The notes under the pieces were generated by a model. It worked only from the letters and a program-made list of their open reading frames with translations. It ran no database searches and had not been told where the DNA came from. From assembly GCA_019925795.1 (NCBI GenBank), contig CM034305.1, forward strand, positions 89,688,433 through 89,752,432: DNA of 64,000 bases, read 5' to 3'. Positions 34,001-46,308 of the stretch are shown here, one piece after another. A program made the position numbers and the translations under genes. Each line of letters begins with the position of its first letter. The first letter of the stretch is position 1. This stretch comes from Dendrobium chrysotoxum (taxonomy: Eukaryota; Streptophyta; Magnoliopsida; Asparagales; Orchidaceae).

Positions 34001-37000
34001 TTTGTTTTATTGCGTGGTTTACTTCCACCCCCAACACAAATAATCATGATCAAATATTTTATTCTGTTAGTTATGTGCCAATTGATCTTCGAGCACTTTA
34101 AAATACACAACTAAATTAAAAGAAGAATGTAAGCTCAATGGTGAACATCATCTACATCCACATGAAAAGTGCATGCATATAGTATTGATACGAATATGAA
34201 AGTTTAGGTTCATTTTCTTAAAGAATTGGTGAATTGTAGAAAGATATGACCCACCAAAGCAAAAAACTAAAAATCATTTGGTAATATAGAAAATATGATC
34301 ACTTGAACAAATATTATAAGGAAATTTGAATTAGAGCTAGTTTCTTTTAAACTTTTGTGATGCATTAACGGTTTTTTATTTTATTTTCTTTGTGATGCAT
34401 TAACGTGACTCCAAAAATAGAAGCACAATTCTATACTCCATAAAGAAAATGAAAGGACATTTCCCAAGATAGTAAATGAAATTTGTGGAAGTTTATGTTA
34501 ATCTAAATCTATTAAACATGCATACATTCTGCAACAGCAAGTTCATACTTTAAAGAATTCAACCATTACAGCTTCTGAATTTAATTATGCAGTCTTCTCG
34601 AACGCTCACATGAATCATATTCACATTATTCTTACCTAAACTTCTTAAAAGGTTAGCGATACAATCTATATATCGCTCCAGCAACAGAATTAAAAAACCC
34701 ACGTGACTTGAGATATATCATCAGTTCCACCTCAGAAATATGAGCTTATTGAGATATATCAACAGTTCCATCTCAGAGATATGAGCCTATGTAAAGCAAC
34801 TTTTAGTATTTTTTTCATTTTTTTGAAACCAAATGAGCGCAGCTTGTATGAAACTTCCAGTTACCATAGATGTGTGTTAGGCCAAGTAATAATTCAAATA
34901 TCATATAGATGGGGACTCCAGCCCAAAAATAGCACTGAACATGAGGTAACTGTAATATTTGTTCAAACGTCAAAAACAATACATAGTTTAATTGGTGGAA
35001 AAAGAGGTGCAAAAAAATAGAAATGTTGAAAAATTACTTTCGTTTGATGCAAGTTTCATCCTGTACTCTACAAAACCCATCTTTTAATCAACCCCCCAAT
35101 AAAATCCACTAAATGTGGCCAAGCTTGCTAATCACTTCTGAAGTTTGAAAGATGTTATTTTTCCTGCAAGCCATATCCTTTCGTTGAGGTGACGTGAACA
35201 ACCTTTTTGTTTTCACGACAAAATTTCCACTACAAACCAAACAACCTTAATGTCTTACATTGTTCATTTTATCTTTTCCTTCATCAACAACAGGTAATCA
35301 ATCAATCATTTTATATTTCCAAAAAAGCTAGAACAGTCAGAATAAGCAAGCAACTTCGTAAAAACAATCTGCAAATAGCTTTTGCAAGGTAAAACGGGAG
35401 CATGTAGCACAGCTGCACAGTTAAATGTGGAACCCACGTAAAAGAAGATTATGTAGCATTGAATAGCAGAACTATAATTCTAAATCTATTCAAAAAGCAG
35501 AATTAACAAAACAAACTCTTTTAACATCTTAAAAACCTTTCTCTATAGATTCATTAAGCTGTTCAATCTTGGCAATTAAAATCTAACATGCTAACTCTTA
35601 AGCTCTCTGAAATTGAAACAACAAACATTTTGGCTAGGAATGAACAGAGCAAACTTCATAGATGAAACTAAGCAAACTCAAATACTGAAACCTGTAACAT
35701 CCAAACATTACAATTGTAAAATCAAATTTTATCAAATCATTAAGTCCCCGCTGCACATATTTTTATTCTTTAAAAGGTCCCCGCAGCTCAAAGAAAGAAA
35801 GCAGCAAAATCGGTGAAAATGTTTGTCAATAAACTAACCTTGGAGGTTTTGGCTGCAATCCGCCCATTCCAGTTCTGTGAGAAGTGATGGGCAGCAACTC
35901 CAAGTTCCAGACCTTATCAACCATCGGATAACGGGACAAGAACTTCAAGTAGGTCTCGTAAGTCGCCGACCACACCATCACCCACAAACTCGCCCGCCGC
36001 AACTCGAGAACTTTCGTCAGCTCCGAAACCAAACAATTTGTAGCATCCTCAGTCCCCTCCACCAAACCGTTCAAATCCCCAACGCTCACAACAACCCCAG
36101 GCTCATCCGTCTCTTTTCCCAACTCCTCCATCCTCGCACAAATCACCTCCTTATCCCCGCTGCTAAGCTCCCTCTCAACGCTCACAAGCCTCACACCCCG
36201 AATCTCCAGAGGCAGCCCCGCCCAATTCTGCCGCTCAACCGTTCGAACAAAGTCCCCTGCCGCCTCAGCCGCGCCAACGCCGACTAGCATCGGATTTCGG
36301 GCGGCTCCGTTCTTCCTTACAATGACCTCAGCGATTCGCCGGCAGTTCTCGTCGCCAGCGTCGGCGGCGAGGTGTGCCGGCAAGTGAAACCCGAACCCTT
36401 CGCTAGCAGAGAAATTGCAGAGGAAGAGCGGAGGGCATCGGGCAGCGCGGGGGAATCGAAGAATCGGCGGCGGCGGGCGCAGGATAGCAAGCTTTATATC
36501 GCAGCTCCGAAATCCCGCCTCGCCGAACACCCGGCTCACGATCGGGTCGTCGAGGATTGCGAGAACCAGCTGCTGCAGCTCGACCCTGACACCGGCAAAC
36601 GCTTGCGACGTATTCCCCGCAGCCGACTGCTGTTGTTGGTACAAATGAAACGTATCCGGATGGCGGCGCTGATTTGCCTGCGAGCGCTTGATGGCCGCCA
36701 TGAGCGAGTTGGAGACCGGGGGCTCATCACCCTCGGAGACCGAAGTGGAGGGAAGACGATCAAGGGCGACGCTGAAGCAGAGATCGAGAGCTTTGAACTG
36801 GAGGCGTGGCGAGTACGCTGAGGTGCGAGCACGAGTAAGAGCGTCGCGGAGGAGCGAAGGGGAAGGGGAAGAGGAGGTGGAGGAAAGGAGGCCAAAGACG
36901 ACGTGGAGGGAGGTCGTTTGAGCGTGGGATCTGCGATGAGCAGCTGCGACAGCGGCGTCGAGGGCGGAAGCAGAATCGCTGGCGAGGCACTGCCGCGCGG

Positions 37001-37019
37001 CACTAACCGGCGTCGGCAT
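26004..37019 (-). CDS. D53: D53/SMXL6-8-type strigolactone signalling repressor, three exons (gene span)
   Basis: Spliced gene: exon 1 37019-35839, exon 2 28486-28240, exon 3 28025-26004. All junctions are GT-AG and phases agree, giving about 1149 aa, close to rice D53. Order: double Clp-N region (about 1-170, starting MPTPVSAARQCLASDSA), a middle domain with the WVMVWSATYETYLKF block, a Walker-A-like GPDRAGKK (about 775), the FRGKT degradation motif (about 831) and the EAR-type LDLNLS (about 996). By family knowledge this nuclear ClpB-like protein represses transcription with TOPLESS and is ubiquitinated by SCF-D3/MAX2 when D14 perceives strigolactone. RGKT places it with D53/SMXL6-8 rather than SMAX1. 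No disabling change seen. Intron 1 is 7352 bp, intron 2 is 214 bp. Confidence 0.92.
28240..28486 (-). CDS. D53: D53-like exon 2
   Basis: Starts after GTGTGCAG and ends at the donor AAAG/GTGCG. The 247 nt complete the split codon from exon 1 and add 82 codons. It encodes the conserved SLMDSFVPFGG block and a CQICNEQYEKE zinc-knuckle-like patch (C-x-x-C), and ends GFDLPK, which joins in frame to exon 3. Confidence 0.9.
30785..30880 (+). repeat. RTE-type LINE/SINE 3' tail
   Basis: Shares GAGAATTT, a GTAGCT-x-A-x-CC segment, GGGATAAAAGCTTAACG and a terminal (GTT)n run with the 105-bp retroposons at 46829-46933 and 37713-39330. This copy is more diverged and I see no clear target duplication. Confidence 0.5.
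32239..34036. mobile_element. Fold-back element in D53 intron 1 (about 1.8 kb)
   Basis: The left end TGTTGGGG and right end CCCCCAACA are inverted. About 170 bp of each arm pairs closely (AGTGAATTTCTTG, TTTTTCCGATTTCGGAT, CACGGTGTTCTTT on the right, reversed on the left). Inner GC-rich segments (32550-32680 and 33610-33750) are looser matches. The arms share the TTCCACGTTAAAT / GGTGTTC wording of LTR termini, so this could be two LTRs in inverted orientation rather than a TIR transposon. No target duplication found. Confidence 0.6.
35839..37019 (-). CDS. D53: D53-like exon 1 (double Clp-N and first middle part)
   Basis: Starts MPTPVSAARQCLASD at the ATG ending at 37019, the conserved start of the family. 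Residues 1-393 plus two bases of codon 394 are followed by the donor GTTAG. It contains the two Clp-N repeats, the PPVSNSLMAAIKRSQANQRRHPDTFH block, NPMLVGVG and WVMVWSATYETYLKFLSRYP. The exon is GC-rich, unlike the surrounding AT-rich DNA, which explains long ORFs on both strands here (such as 35877-36287 plus and 36536-37363 minus). Confidence 0.92.
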
Positions 37020-37702
37020 AGCGAGACACCATGAACTGAGGAATTTAAGCTGGTGAAAAAATATAGTAAGAATATAATATTGGGAAATCGGGGTGATAGG
37101 AATGGAAAGATCGCCGGCGGCGGGGAGGAGGTGGTGTCGGAATATAAAAATCGAAGGGGAAAGAAGGGCATAGGATAGATTATATTTAGTTGGGGGTGAA
37201 AGGGCGGTGGGGCCAGGAGAGGAGGTGGGGGACGCTGCTGAGGAGAAGAGGAGTCCCTGTCGGCGGGGCCAAGGAAGCCACTTGTTGGTGGTGGTGGTGG
37301 AGGGAATGGTGGGGGAAGGGAGGGTCTGGTGTGCCGCGGTGGAGGAGAAGTAAAGGCTTTCAAAACAAGTAAATTTTTTTAATTTACTGGGAGTTGGTAA
37401 CTTGAATATATATGAGTTTAGAATTTAGGGCGACCTGAAATTGATCTGATTTTATTTGAATTTAATTCATTTAATTTACGGGTCTAAATATTTCACTCAA
37501 ATTTAAATTTACTTGAACTTATGGAGCCCAACCTGTTTAACCCGTTAATCACACGTTATTTGGATCAACACGAATCAATTATGACCTAAAATAAAATTTC
37601 ATCAATATTTAGACACGAATCATATAAAAAAATTAATCAATTCAATCAGCAACTCAAATTTTCAAATCAGGTGTGTATCAGACTTCTTATTGGACCATTA
37701 AT
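37020..37702 (-). promoter_or_regulatory. 5' UTR and proximal promoter region of the D53-like gene
   Basis: Upstream of the start codon on the minus strand. 37080-37340 is purine-rich on the plus strand (CT-rich on the transcript strand), as in long plant 5' UTRs. TATA-like stretches are near 37050-37080 but are too close to the ATG to assign. The region upstream is interrupted by the retroposon and solo LTR. Confidence 0.4.
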
Positions 37703-37712
37703 AAATGAATTA

Positions 37713-39330
37713 CAACAACAACAATAACAATATCAAGTGTTTATTTAACTACATGGGATCAGCTATAATTCATCATCAAATTTTTTTATGATCGGACATG
37801 AATCTCAATGTAATTTTGAATTTGGAAACTTCCGAAATTAAATTAGGACCATTCGAATTCTACGAGGCCAAATGGGTCTAAATCAAGGACCCGAAGCCCA
37901 TTTAGAAGGTTCAAACCATAAATTGGATGGCCACATGATCTCCAAATGTGTCATGTTTATAGTCGAATCGAGCAACTTGACGAGATGAATCTAACGAGCC
38001 CAAGATTGTTGAATTTTGACATCATTAAGGCATTTAAATACTCAATAAACGGTCCAACATCGAAGGAGTTGATATCAACCGTCCATTCGAAACACTCCCA
38101 TTATGCCCTTGATCTTTTTTCTATTTACTGGCCATGTCAATTCGAGAAAACTAAAAATAGACCCATCATTCTTCATTGACGGGGGGACGAAGGAAGGAAG
38201 AGAGAGGAAAGGAAGAGACATCTGATATCGCTCTTACCACCAAGCTCCTCCTCAATCATCACCCGGCCACCGACCGTCGTCTGCCTTTCGCTGGCCACCA
38301 ACTTTCGCCAGACTTATGTTCGACCATCGATTGTCACCATACTTCTACTTGGCCACCGGCCTTCATTGGACTTCCGCCCGACCACTAGCCATCTCAACGA
38401 TTTCTGCCTGGATACCATATAGCCTGCCAACTACAGTTCTTCTGATTACAGTTACTCGGCTACGATCTTTTCAACCTCTATCACCCCTTGACTACGGTCT
38501 CTCCGACCACCTTCTCCAGACTACGGTCTCCAAGACCATCATTGCACGTTACGGTCCTTTCGAACGTTGTCACCCGACTACGGTCCTTCCGATCACAATC
38601 ACTCGACTACGGTCTTTCCGACATCCGTCACCTGTAGACTACATTCCTTCTGACCACTATCACTAACTATAGTCTTTTCGACCTCCGTCACTTGGCAACT
38701 ACGGTCCTTTATACCATTGTTGCCTGTTTACAATCTCTCCGACCACCATCGTCTGACTACATCTTTTCAACCTTCGTTGCCCACCGACTAGGACCTTCTA
38801 TCCATTATCATCGACTATGGTCTTTTCGACCTCCGTCACTCGCCAACCATGTTCTTCTCAACCATCGTCGCCCGACTACGATCTTTCTGACCTCCATCGC
38901 CCGACTACAGTCTTTCCAACCTACATCGCTCACCATCTATGGTCCCGACCAATGAACATGTCAACACTGATTCTTTCAACTCCCATTATGTAACGCACTC
39001 TATATGATGTATATTTGCTACATCGAGCCAATGCCTTCCCCCCAAAAAAGGGCCGCATTTATAATCAACTTTAAACACTAGTGGATTCATTTAAACTGGG
39101 CAAGTCCCCGTGATTTTTCCCCCCTTTTCAGGGGTTTCTATATAAAAACTCTGGTGCCTCTTATGAACGCTACACTCTTACTCTTTTATCTGTTTGTGCG
39201 CTAGATCTTCGTACAAAACTAAGATGTTAAACTATATCTCTCTCAATTGCTACGAATATTCCAAGACGCAACAAGCTACATGAATCTTTTTTCTCCAATG
39301 TATCCTGTTAAGAGTCAAATTCTTATTAAC
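37713..39330 (-). mobile_element. 105-bp RTE-type retroposon, split by a solo LTR
   Basis: Minus-strand copy in two pieces, 37713-37765 and 39274-39330, which join once the LTR and one AGCTA are removed. Flanked by the 10-bp duplication AAATGAATTA (37703-37712 and 39331-39340). It has the (GTT)n tail and the GTAGCTGATCCC word. The net length is 105 bp, the same as the independent copy at 46829-46933. Confidence 0.75.
37766..39273 (+). mobile_element. Solo LTR of the minisatellite family, TSD AGCTA (1508 bp)
   Basis: Exact duplicates AGCTA at 37761-37765 and 39274-39278. The 5' end reads TAATTCATCATCAAA (TG mutated to TA), and the 3' end ...GACGCAACA. The interior carries a CTACGGTC-CTTCCGACC-type minisatellite expanded across about 38250-38950, which produces the ORFs at 38176-38955. 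It lies about 750 bp upstream of the D53-like start codon, in opposite orientation to it. Confidence 0.85.
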
Positions 39331-39340
39331 AAATGAATTA

Positions 39341-41275
39341 TAAAATAAAAATAAATGAATCAAAATTTATGACCCAAAAGAAAAAATTTTCAAAACACTT
39401 GAGTCATGCTAATAAATAAAATTCAAAATTGACTCACAAAGTTGAGATTGCCAAAGCAAACTTGAGTTTTGAATTTCATAATTTACTTTTAACAACAGTA
39501 TTTTTACTATTTAATATTTAAATATTATTTTCATATAATTCTATTCTTTTATTTTCTTTAAATCAAACATGTAAATAGGACATTTTTATAAATTTATGAA
39601 AAAAGGTAAATATATTAATTTTAAAAGCATTATATGTAGGAAAGAATCCAAAAGATTAAACTCATCTGATAAGTACAATTTGATAAGGTCGGGCATAACT
39701 TAAATTTCGGGCATAAAATCTTATCAAAAATCAATTGTTGACAAAGATCCGATTTGACAATTTTGTCTTTTGATATGTTATAAAGTAATGTGTGTGATTA
39801 TTAGGTTAAATTGTAATAATTTTGTTATTTGAGTTGTAATGATTAGGGCTATCAAAAGTCAGATCTGGATTGGGCCTACCCTAAATATGAATATGATCAA
39901 GTACCTTTTGGACCAAATTAAAAGTATAATCGGGTTGTGGTTGATCCGATGGCTCATATTGGGTCGGATATCGTAACGCTGGAAAATACTTGAACTCCTA
40001 TAATAAAGAGAAAATAGAAATGTTATTTAAATACTTTTGTAGAAATTGAGAAATAAATTACGATCCTGAGAACGTGACAGAAGAAATTGATCAAAATTTT
40101 ATAAAATAGTATTCAGTCACATGCACAAATAATTCACTTTTGTTATATGGCAAAGTCTAAATACTATAATACTAATGCAACTAACATTAACAATTGAGTT
40201 AAGACTCCATGATAGGGCGAGGGCCACGAGGCTACTTGTCTGGCATCATGGATAGATTAAGAGTGTAACGAGATAGGTTGTCACTAGTGTTGTAGTGATA
40301 ATCTATGCTCCTTAGCATTGCACGCATCTACAAGAACTTGGGAGTTGAATTATGATTTGATGATGAAGAATAGGGAATGTGGACTAAGGTGTTAGTTTGA
40401 GAGTTCTTTGCATCTTAAAAAATTCACAATGATAAATAGAGTTTTACACGAAGCTTAAATAATGAATGACCTAGATTGAATCCTTTAATCAAAGCCAATT
40501 TATTCAAAAATTAAGTGCCTTAATTACCTTCAAATTAAATTATTAAGCTTATTGGATTCAACTTGTTGGATTGCTTGATTTGATTATAAGCATACAATAG
40601 TTTAAAATTGTCTATGGGAAACATATCCTAATCTACTAGCACCATCGATTCAAAGGTTGATATGAGTTATACCACTAGTATTAGTTTTTCTTATTCCAAC
40701 ACTCAACAAACTAGGAATTTGTCTGATAATCACGGACATCATAATTAAAAAGTAGTATGCCTCAATGAGCAAACCTTGGAGGAATGAAGATGCAAGATAG
40801 AAGAGAAATAGGATGGAATCCTTCAACTTTTGGATGAGGCTAGTTAACAGAGTACCATCATCTCATCATGGAGCTCACTAGCTACAAAATAAATAAATAA
40901 AGAGGCAAGACAATTTGAATATATTCACAAAGCTTCCCATCTTCCAGAGCAATTTATCGACACAAAAAGTTTAATCCCTCCTTTCTGTGCTATTCTGCCA
41001 ACTTGTAATCTTCCGGGAGGACTTAAATCAATCTCTTCTTGTTAATGCCCCCTCATGATGTTATAAGAGATGAGCTGCGATACATTGTTCAAGTGGATGA
41101 GGGAAAGAAACCAACTTACTCGTCGCTATAACTTTGAAGAATCTTAGCCTATGATTGATTTAATTCTCCAACAACTTATTTCTGTAGGGTTCAAGTTACC
41201 TATAATTGATCCTTATGATGAGACCTCAATTCTTATGAGCTCATAACTCTTAAGAGATAAGCTCACACATATTCT

Positions 41276-41278
<3 letters not shown>
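39341..41278. other. AT-rich intergenic DNA, nothing recognised
   Basis: No gene or repeat boundary I can support. Confidence 0.4.

Positions 41279-41324
<46 letters not shown>
41279..41324. repeat. (TC)n microsatellite
   Basis: Uninterrupted TC/CT dinucleotide run of about 46 bp, ending in CTCTATGG. Confidence 0.95.
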
Positions 41325-41325
<1 letters not shown>

Positions 41326-42137
41326 GGTAGAATTATTCATAATTTTCTCGATCTAGCGAAGTTTTTTCTTGAATAATTTTTTGTTAATGAGAATAATATC
41401 AAGGACTCCTCCCATCTTTGTACGATTTGCTAAAATAAAAAAAGCCCCTTAAAAGAATATTTTTAAAGATTTTCTTCTAAAACATGTTAAATTTTTAGAG
41501 TGGATCAAAAGTTATTATGAGGTACTTTTCCTAAAAATCTTCGCCTTGAACCATTTTACTCTTCTTTAATGCGAAAAATAGTTTACTCTAATGTGCTGAT
41601 CTTATTCATCAAGTAGAAGAACAAATAATTGTTGATAAGGTTAGCGTCTATTAGAAGTAATTTAAATGATTCTTAAGCAAAAATAAGAATTCACAAAAAG
41701 AAATTGACAAGCTTCCTCAATTAAAAAAAGGAGCATTCAAGAGACTAGAGATGTCCTTCTCACCAAATTTAGCATGAGTCATCCAATTCCATCCCATCAA
41801 ATACATCTAAGGCTAACATTCTAATGAAAAGCCAAAATTCTAATTACCTCAAGTTGTTAAAACTTTAAAAAAATCTAGATATGTAAACTAATCTCAATAT
41901 TATCATTTTAACCATTCAAAAGGGCTTTTCATTATAAAATATTTTCGGTTGGAGGCCAAGATTGGATGCCTGGTAACTAAGAACACTAAGATAATTATTT
42001 AAAAAAGTTGTATAGATCATCAGTTTAAAAATAAAGGAGATCAAAAGTCTCATGGTAAGAAAATTATTAGAATTACTAAATAAGGGCGATATCATAACCT
42101 TTTTGCTTTTATACATAGAAGATTCTATCTTTGAAGT
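41325..42137. other. AT-rich intergenic DNA, nothing recognised
   Basis: No gene or repeat boundary I can support. Confidence 0.4.
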
Positions 42138-43527
42138 TGTAATAACTCAAAATTTTGAAATAATTTTTCCTTAAATGAAAATTTTGAATTTCAGCACCGT
42201 GTCTTGTCAAAGAAGGAAGAGAGAGGGAGGAGAGAGAATGTTGTTATGAGCTTTTTTGTCCATCAATTTTGTTCAAAGATTTCTTCTATTCGTTGTAGGT
42301 AACTCAAATCTCATTTTAGTTTTCAATTATTTTGAGTTTAACGGATTTCTTCTCTCCTAAATTGATAACAATATATTTTCTCATGATTTATTGAGTTTTT
42401 ACTGTATAAATTTTTCTATATAATAGATATGAATAGTGTAAATATTTTAATAGTAACATCACTAAATTTCATCGGGTATAATTAAAGTTATGATTTTGTG
42501 AAGTTATAGATATTATATAGATTTTCTTGTATTGAATAGAATTGACTATTTCATTTTGCATTTTAATTATGACATTTGTATAAGCAAGAAAAATTTATTG
42601 TTAACACTATAAAATATGTTAGCTATTAAAATATAATCTCATACATAGGAGGGTGGGCTAACAGATTTTTCTTTAATAATGATTTGTGGTGTTATCCCGA
42701 TTGTAACTTATAACAGATGATCGAATTATGCCGACGGGCAGAGGGCGATGACTCTTAATGATTATTGAAAGTTACATGTACTAATAATAATAGTAAATGA
42801 AAGATAATAACATAAAGAAGGAATAGATGAAAGGATGAAAATATCACATTAAAGCTGGATGTCCTACCTTGTTGAATCATACACTGATGCATGTATATAT
42901 TAATAATATTGATAAATAGAGTAGTAATATATGTATATATATAATATATGAATGGATATAAGCATTGGTTGCATATAATTGATAGGATATATGTAAGAGG
43001 GTAAGATTGATAATATTGACACCAGTGTGCCTATGATTCTTTTTAGTGATGCTTGAATGATTATAATACCATTATTTTACTAATTTACTGCTTCTCATGC
43101 ATGTTACTGATTTCTAGATTCATTGTAATGATTTCCCTACTTTTATTATTGATTATTTTGAGCTCTAAAAATAATAACTAATCATTAATGAGATTGATCT
43201 TATTGACTGAACTGAGAATGCATATTAATTTTTATGGCATTGTGTTGAAAGGTTTAGTGAGTTTGGCTTACTATTGAGTTTTTTGGCTCATTATATGAAT
43301 TTTAATAATTTTAGGTCAGGAAAATGGTCATGACCAGTTGAATTGAGATTGATAAAGATTCTCAGATTTTCTTTTGATTTTATTTATATTATCTTTTATT
43401 CTTTTGTAGTTAAGAGTTTATGATAGAGTAGTCATTATAGCGATCTCCTGATTATTGTATATAGATTTTTATATAATGAATATAGTATAATATTATAAGA
43501 TATGTAATTATTAATTGCATTCACAGG
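42138..43527 (+). repeat. Truncated LTR, TGTAATAACYC family
   Basis: Starts TGTAATAACTC and follows the solo LTR at 46314-50983 block by block: GTAGGTAACTCAAATCTCA, a GGAGGGTGGG block, TTGTGGTGTTATCCC, ATGCATATTAATT and a GGTCAGGAAAATGGTCA-like block. It ends near 43527 without the GGGGCATGACA terminus. No target duplication. Confidence 0.7.
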
Positions 43528-43675
43528 ATATCCATCGCTCGCCGACTACGATCCCTCTGACCTTCGTCACCCGCAGGCCCCTCTCTTTTATTTATATGTG
43601 GGTTTGATCTTCGTACAAAGCTAAGACATTAAGCTCTTTATCTCTTTACCGACACAAATGTTCTAGGATGCAAAA
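43528..43675 (+). repeat. 3' remnant of a minisatellite-family LTR
   Basis: Contains ATCGCTCGCCGACTACGATC, a GATCTTCGTACAAAGCTAAGA block and a degraded GGATGCAAAA end, matching the right third of 37766-39273. Confidence 0.6.
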
Positions 43676-46083
43676 ACTATCATAATATTTATATCATATA
43701 TATATATATATATATATACATAAAAATTAACTTGATTTTTTTTAAGCTTAAAATTTAATTATACTATATTAACATACATATCCCCTTACCAAAAATACTA
43801 TCAGATAGGACTGAAGTGTACCCAATCGAATTGAAGGGGTCCTCAAACGCATCTAAATTAGGTAATCATTTAAGATTAAATTATGATAGTGAGAGTTATT
43901 GTTCGAAATAACAAAATAAAAATTAATTAATATGACATTAATATTAATGAATGAGATCATATAATAATTAAAATAAATATTTTAGTTGATATTTTTAAAC
44001 ATTTTTTTAAAACGGTATTGGATATTTTTTTTAAAATTTGATTAAAATAAATGCTAAAATTTTAAGACTTATTTTAACAAATATAGTATTGTACAAATAA
44101 ATAGATAAATATTTACTTATTTTAAAATAAATAGAGGAGTTTTAAAATCTATTATGAACAGCATATCCTCACCTACTTATCATTTTTTTTGGATAATACT
44201 ATGGAGAAAAATTGGGTGAGGATTATTTGTAAAATTTTTGAATTTATTTTGAAATTAATTCAATGCAAGAATAATTAATGAACTCTTATATTACATTTTT
44301 CTAAAAATAAATTTATATCAAAAATTAAATTTTAGATAGAATGATCTGATTTTTTTGTCTATATCAGCTAAGTAGTGATTTCAAATTTAGTTGTTTAACT
44401 AATGTAATTGCATATTTGTATGTAGTTTAATGAGCATTCTTCTATTGAGAAGGATATGTTAGGGTTTATTATGTTTGTTATTATTTTTGGATTTAGATTT
44501 GTCTGTGAATGACACATGAACCTTACTTGCAAGACTGTAATATTATTAGTAGAACTCATAAGAGAAAGAGAGATGCAAGAAGATTTGAAGTGTGACTGAT
44601 TTGCTCAGTGAAGTTGCCTCATTGCTTACTTTTCTAAAAGATATTTCCAAGCATTTCTCTTGAGTGAGCTGTTAGGTTTGGACTGTTTTAACTTGAATCG
44701 CGTTCTTGAAATATTTGAATGTACATTTAGTTTCTTGATTCTCTTCTATCTTTTCAAAGGTGACTTGCAAAATGAATAAGATAATGATTAAAAAAGATAT
44801 TCTTTTATGGAATCAAATATTAAACAATAAAATATTCATTACAATTCAACATTTGTTGATTTGCATGGAGAAAGTTCTATAAATACTTTCCTACTTTCTT
44901 TTTTGAAGTTATCAACACTAGTCTCTCCCCAACCTTCTTCCTTCTAGGCCATAAATTGTATTCCAAAATTTTCTACGAAGGCCTTGCCATTCACGACGTT
45001 GATGCAAAAGAATAATGATAAGGAGGCTAGAGAGATCCAGGGGAGACTTGTACCCCTCCCTTGAGAAAGATTAAAGAAGTGGATGAGAGTGTGAAGAAAT
45101 TGCAGTTAAAGTTGCTACTGTAAGTGAACTTCTAAAAAATCTCTCTCAACAATAGAGGATAGTGGTGATTTCTCTCTCCCAAGTTCTATTTGAATGGAGG
45201 CCACAAAAAAGATATTAGAATATGCCCCTATTGCATTTGAGTGACATATAGGCAATCATATAATCAATTCACTAACTCACCTTGTAGTTAGATTAATGAA
45301 AAAAAGTAGCTTTGAAAAATAAAGTGAGATGGGAAGACTTATAGAGTTATCGATTGAGTGCTCTTGACATTGAAATTGTGAAAAAAGCTCTTGCTAAATT
45401 CAAAGTTGAGTTCAATGTTGAGAAACTCGAGATATCATTTAAGATTATTGAAATTCAACTTTTGGTGAATCTAAGGATATCCGCTTTGATGATTTGTTAG
45501 AGAGATTTGTCAGATTGGATAGCTTCCTAGAATCCATTTCTTCTAAAGTCACCAATGACATCAGAATAAAATTTTAGAATGTGTACACACAAAGTGCTTA
45601 TTGAAGACAGTGACAAATAAGTTTGGTTCGAACCGATTCAACTTATATACATGAACCACTTATTGAAGACATTTATAAATAAATTTGGTTAGAGTTGATT
45701 TGACTTCATGAACTGCAATTTAAGATAGTACTCACAAAGGATTAATGACTTGTATAGATGAACTACCAAAACTTGTATCACGGACTACTTATTTAAGACA
45801 ATCAAAAATGAATTTGGTTCTTACTAATTCGAATTGAAACAATTCTTCACATATCATTCAAACCCGCATCCAAGTCTGTCTCAAAGTAGATTCAAACAAC
45901 ATTTGAAGAAAGTTCAGACCTCATTATAACATGAAATCAAATTGAGCGAAGCCGCTCCTCACCAATGAAAGTTGCTCTTCACGATAGGTGCTCATGGTAC
46001 ATCACAGTGGGAAAGGACCGGAGCTCACTTGAGGTGATGTAGATGGAACAGGTGGCATGAGAAAGTGAGAGGTATTTGCGATA
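43676..46083. other. AT-rich intergenic DNA; short TA microsatellite
   Basis: TA run at about 43697-43718. The rest has no recognisable gene. A degraded coding-like stretch at 45350-45500 has no open frame or family I can name. Confidence 0.4.
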
Positions 46084-46308
46084 GGAGCTTGCTTGGATAT
46101 GGTGTTGACTAGATCGATGATATGTGAAGGTAAGTTGTGTTTGTGATGGGAGCTTAGTTGGGGATGGTGGTGATAAGACTAACAACTTGTGAAGGGGAGA
46201 GTTACTCGTATCATAATCTCACTTAGAGATGGCATCGACAATGTTGGTGGTATATGAAACTGAAAGGCGTTTATGATTGGAGCTTGCTTAGTGATGACAT
46301 TAATAGGA
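46084..46308. repeat. Degenerate tandem repeat, period about 65 bp
   Basis: Units begin GGAGCTTGCTTGG / GGAGCTTAGTTGG / TCTCACTTAGAGATGG / GGAGCTTGCTTAGTG at about 46084, 46149, 46215 and 46279. The last unit resumes after the solo LTR at 50984 (AACATCATGTGAACG, then AAGGAGCACATTGG), so the LTR inserted into this array. Confidence 0.6.

Larger units (their letters stand above)
28487..35838 (-). other. Intron 1 of the D53-like gene (7.35 kb)
   Basis: Bounded by the donor CCAAG/GTTAG (35838) and the acceptor GTGTGCAG (28487). It contains an RTE-type tail (about 30785-30880) and a fold-back element (32239-34036). The stretches 28487-30780, 30885-32238 and 34037-35838 are AT-rich with no gene I can support. 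Confidence 0.85.

Noticed and set aside
35877..36821. Plus-strand ORFs of 136 and 149 aa and the minus-strand 275-aa ORF at 36536-37363
   Set aside because: Shadows of the GC-rich D53 exon 1. The true frame matches the family from its first methionine.
38176..38955. Three plus-strand ORFs (70-116 aa) with repeated Thr/Val/Leu/Ser patterns
   Set aside because: Products of the minisatellite in the solo LTR, not a repeat protein.
40236..40420. Possible minus-strand fragment of the minisatellite LTR family (CTTAGCATTGCACGCATC-like word)
   Set aside because: Only about 30 bases agree; neighbouring blocks are absent, so I could not support a boundary.
45350..45560. Possible decayed coding sequence with Lys/Val/Glu-rich reading
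   Set aside because: Stops in all frames and no family I could name.
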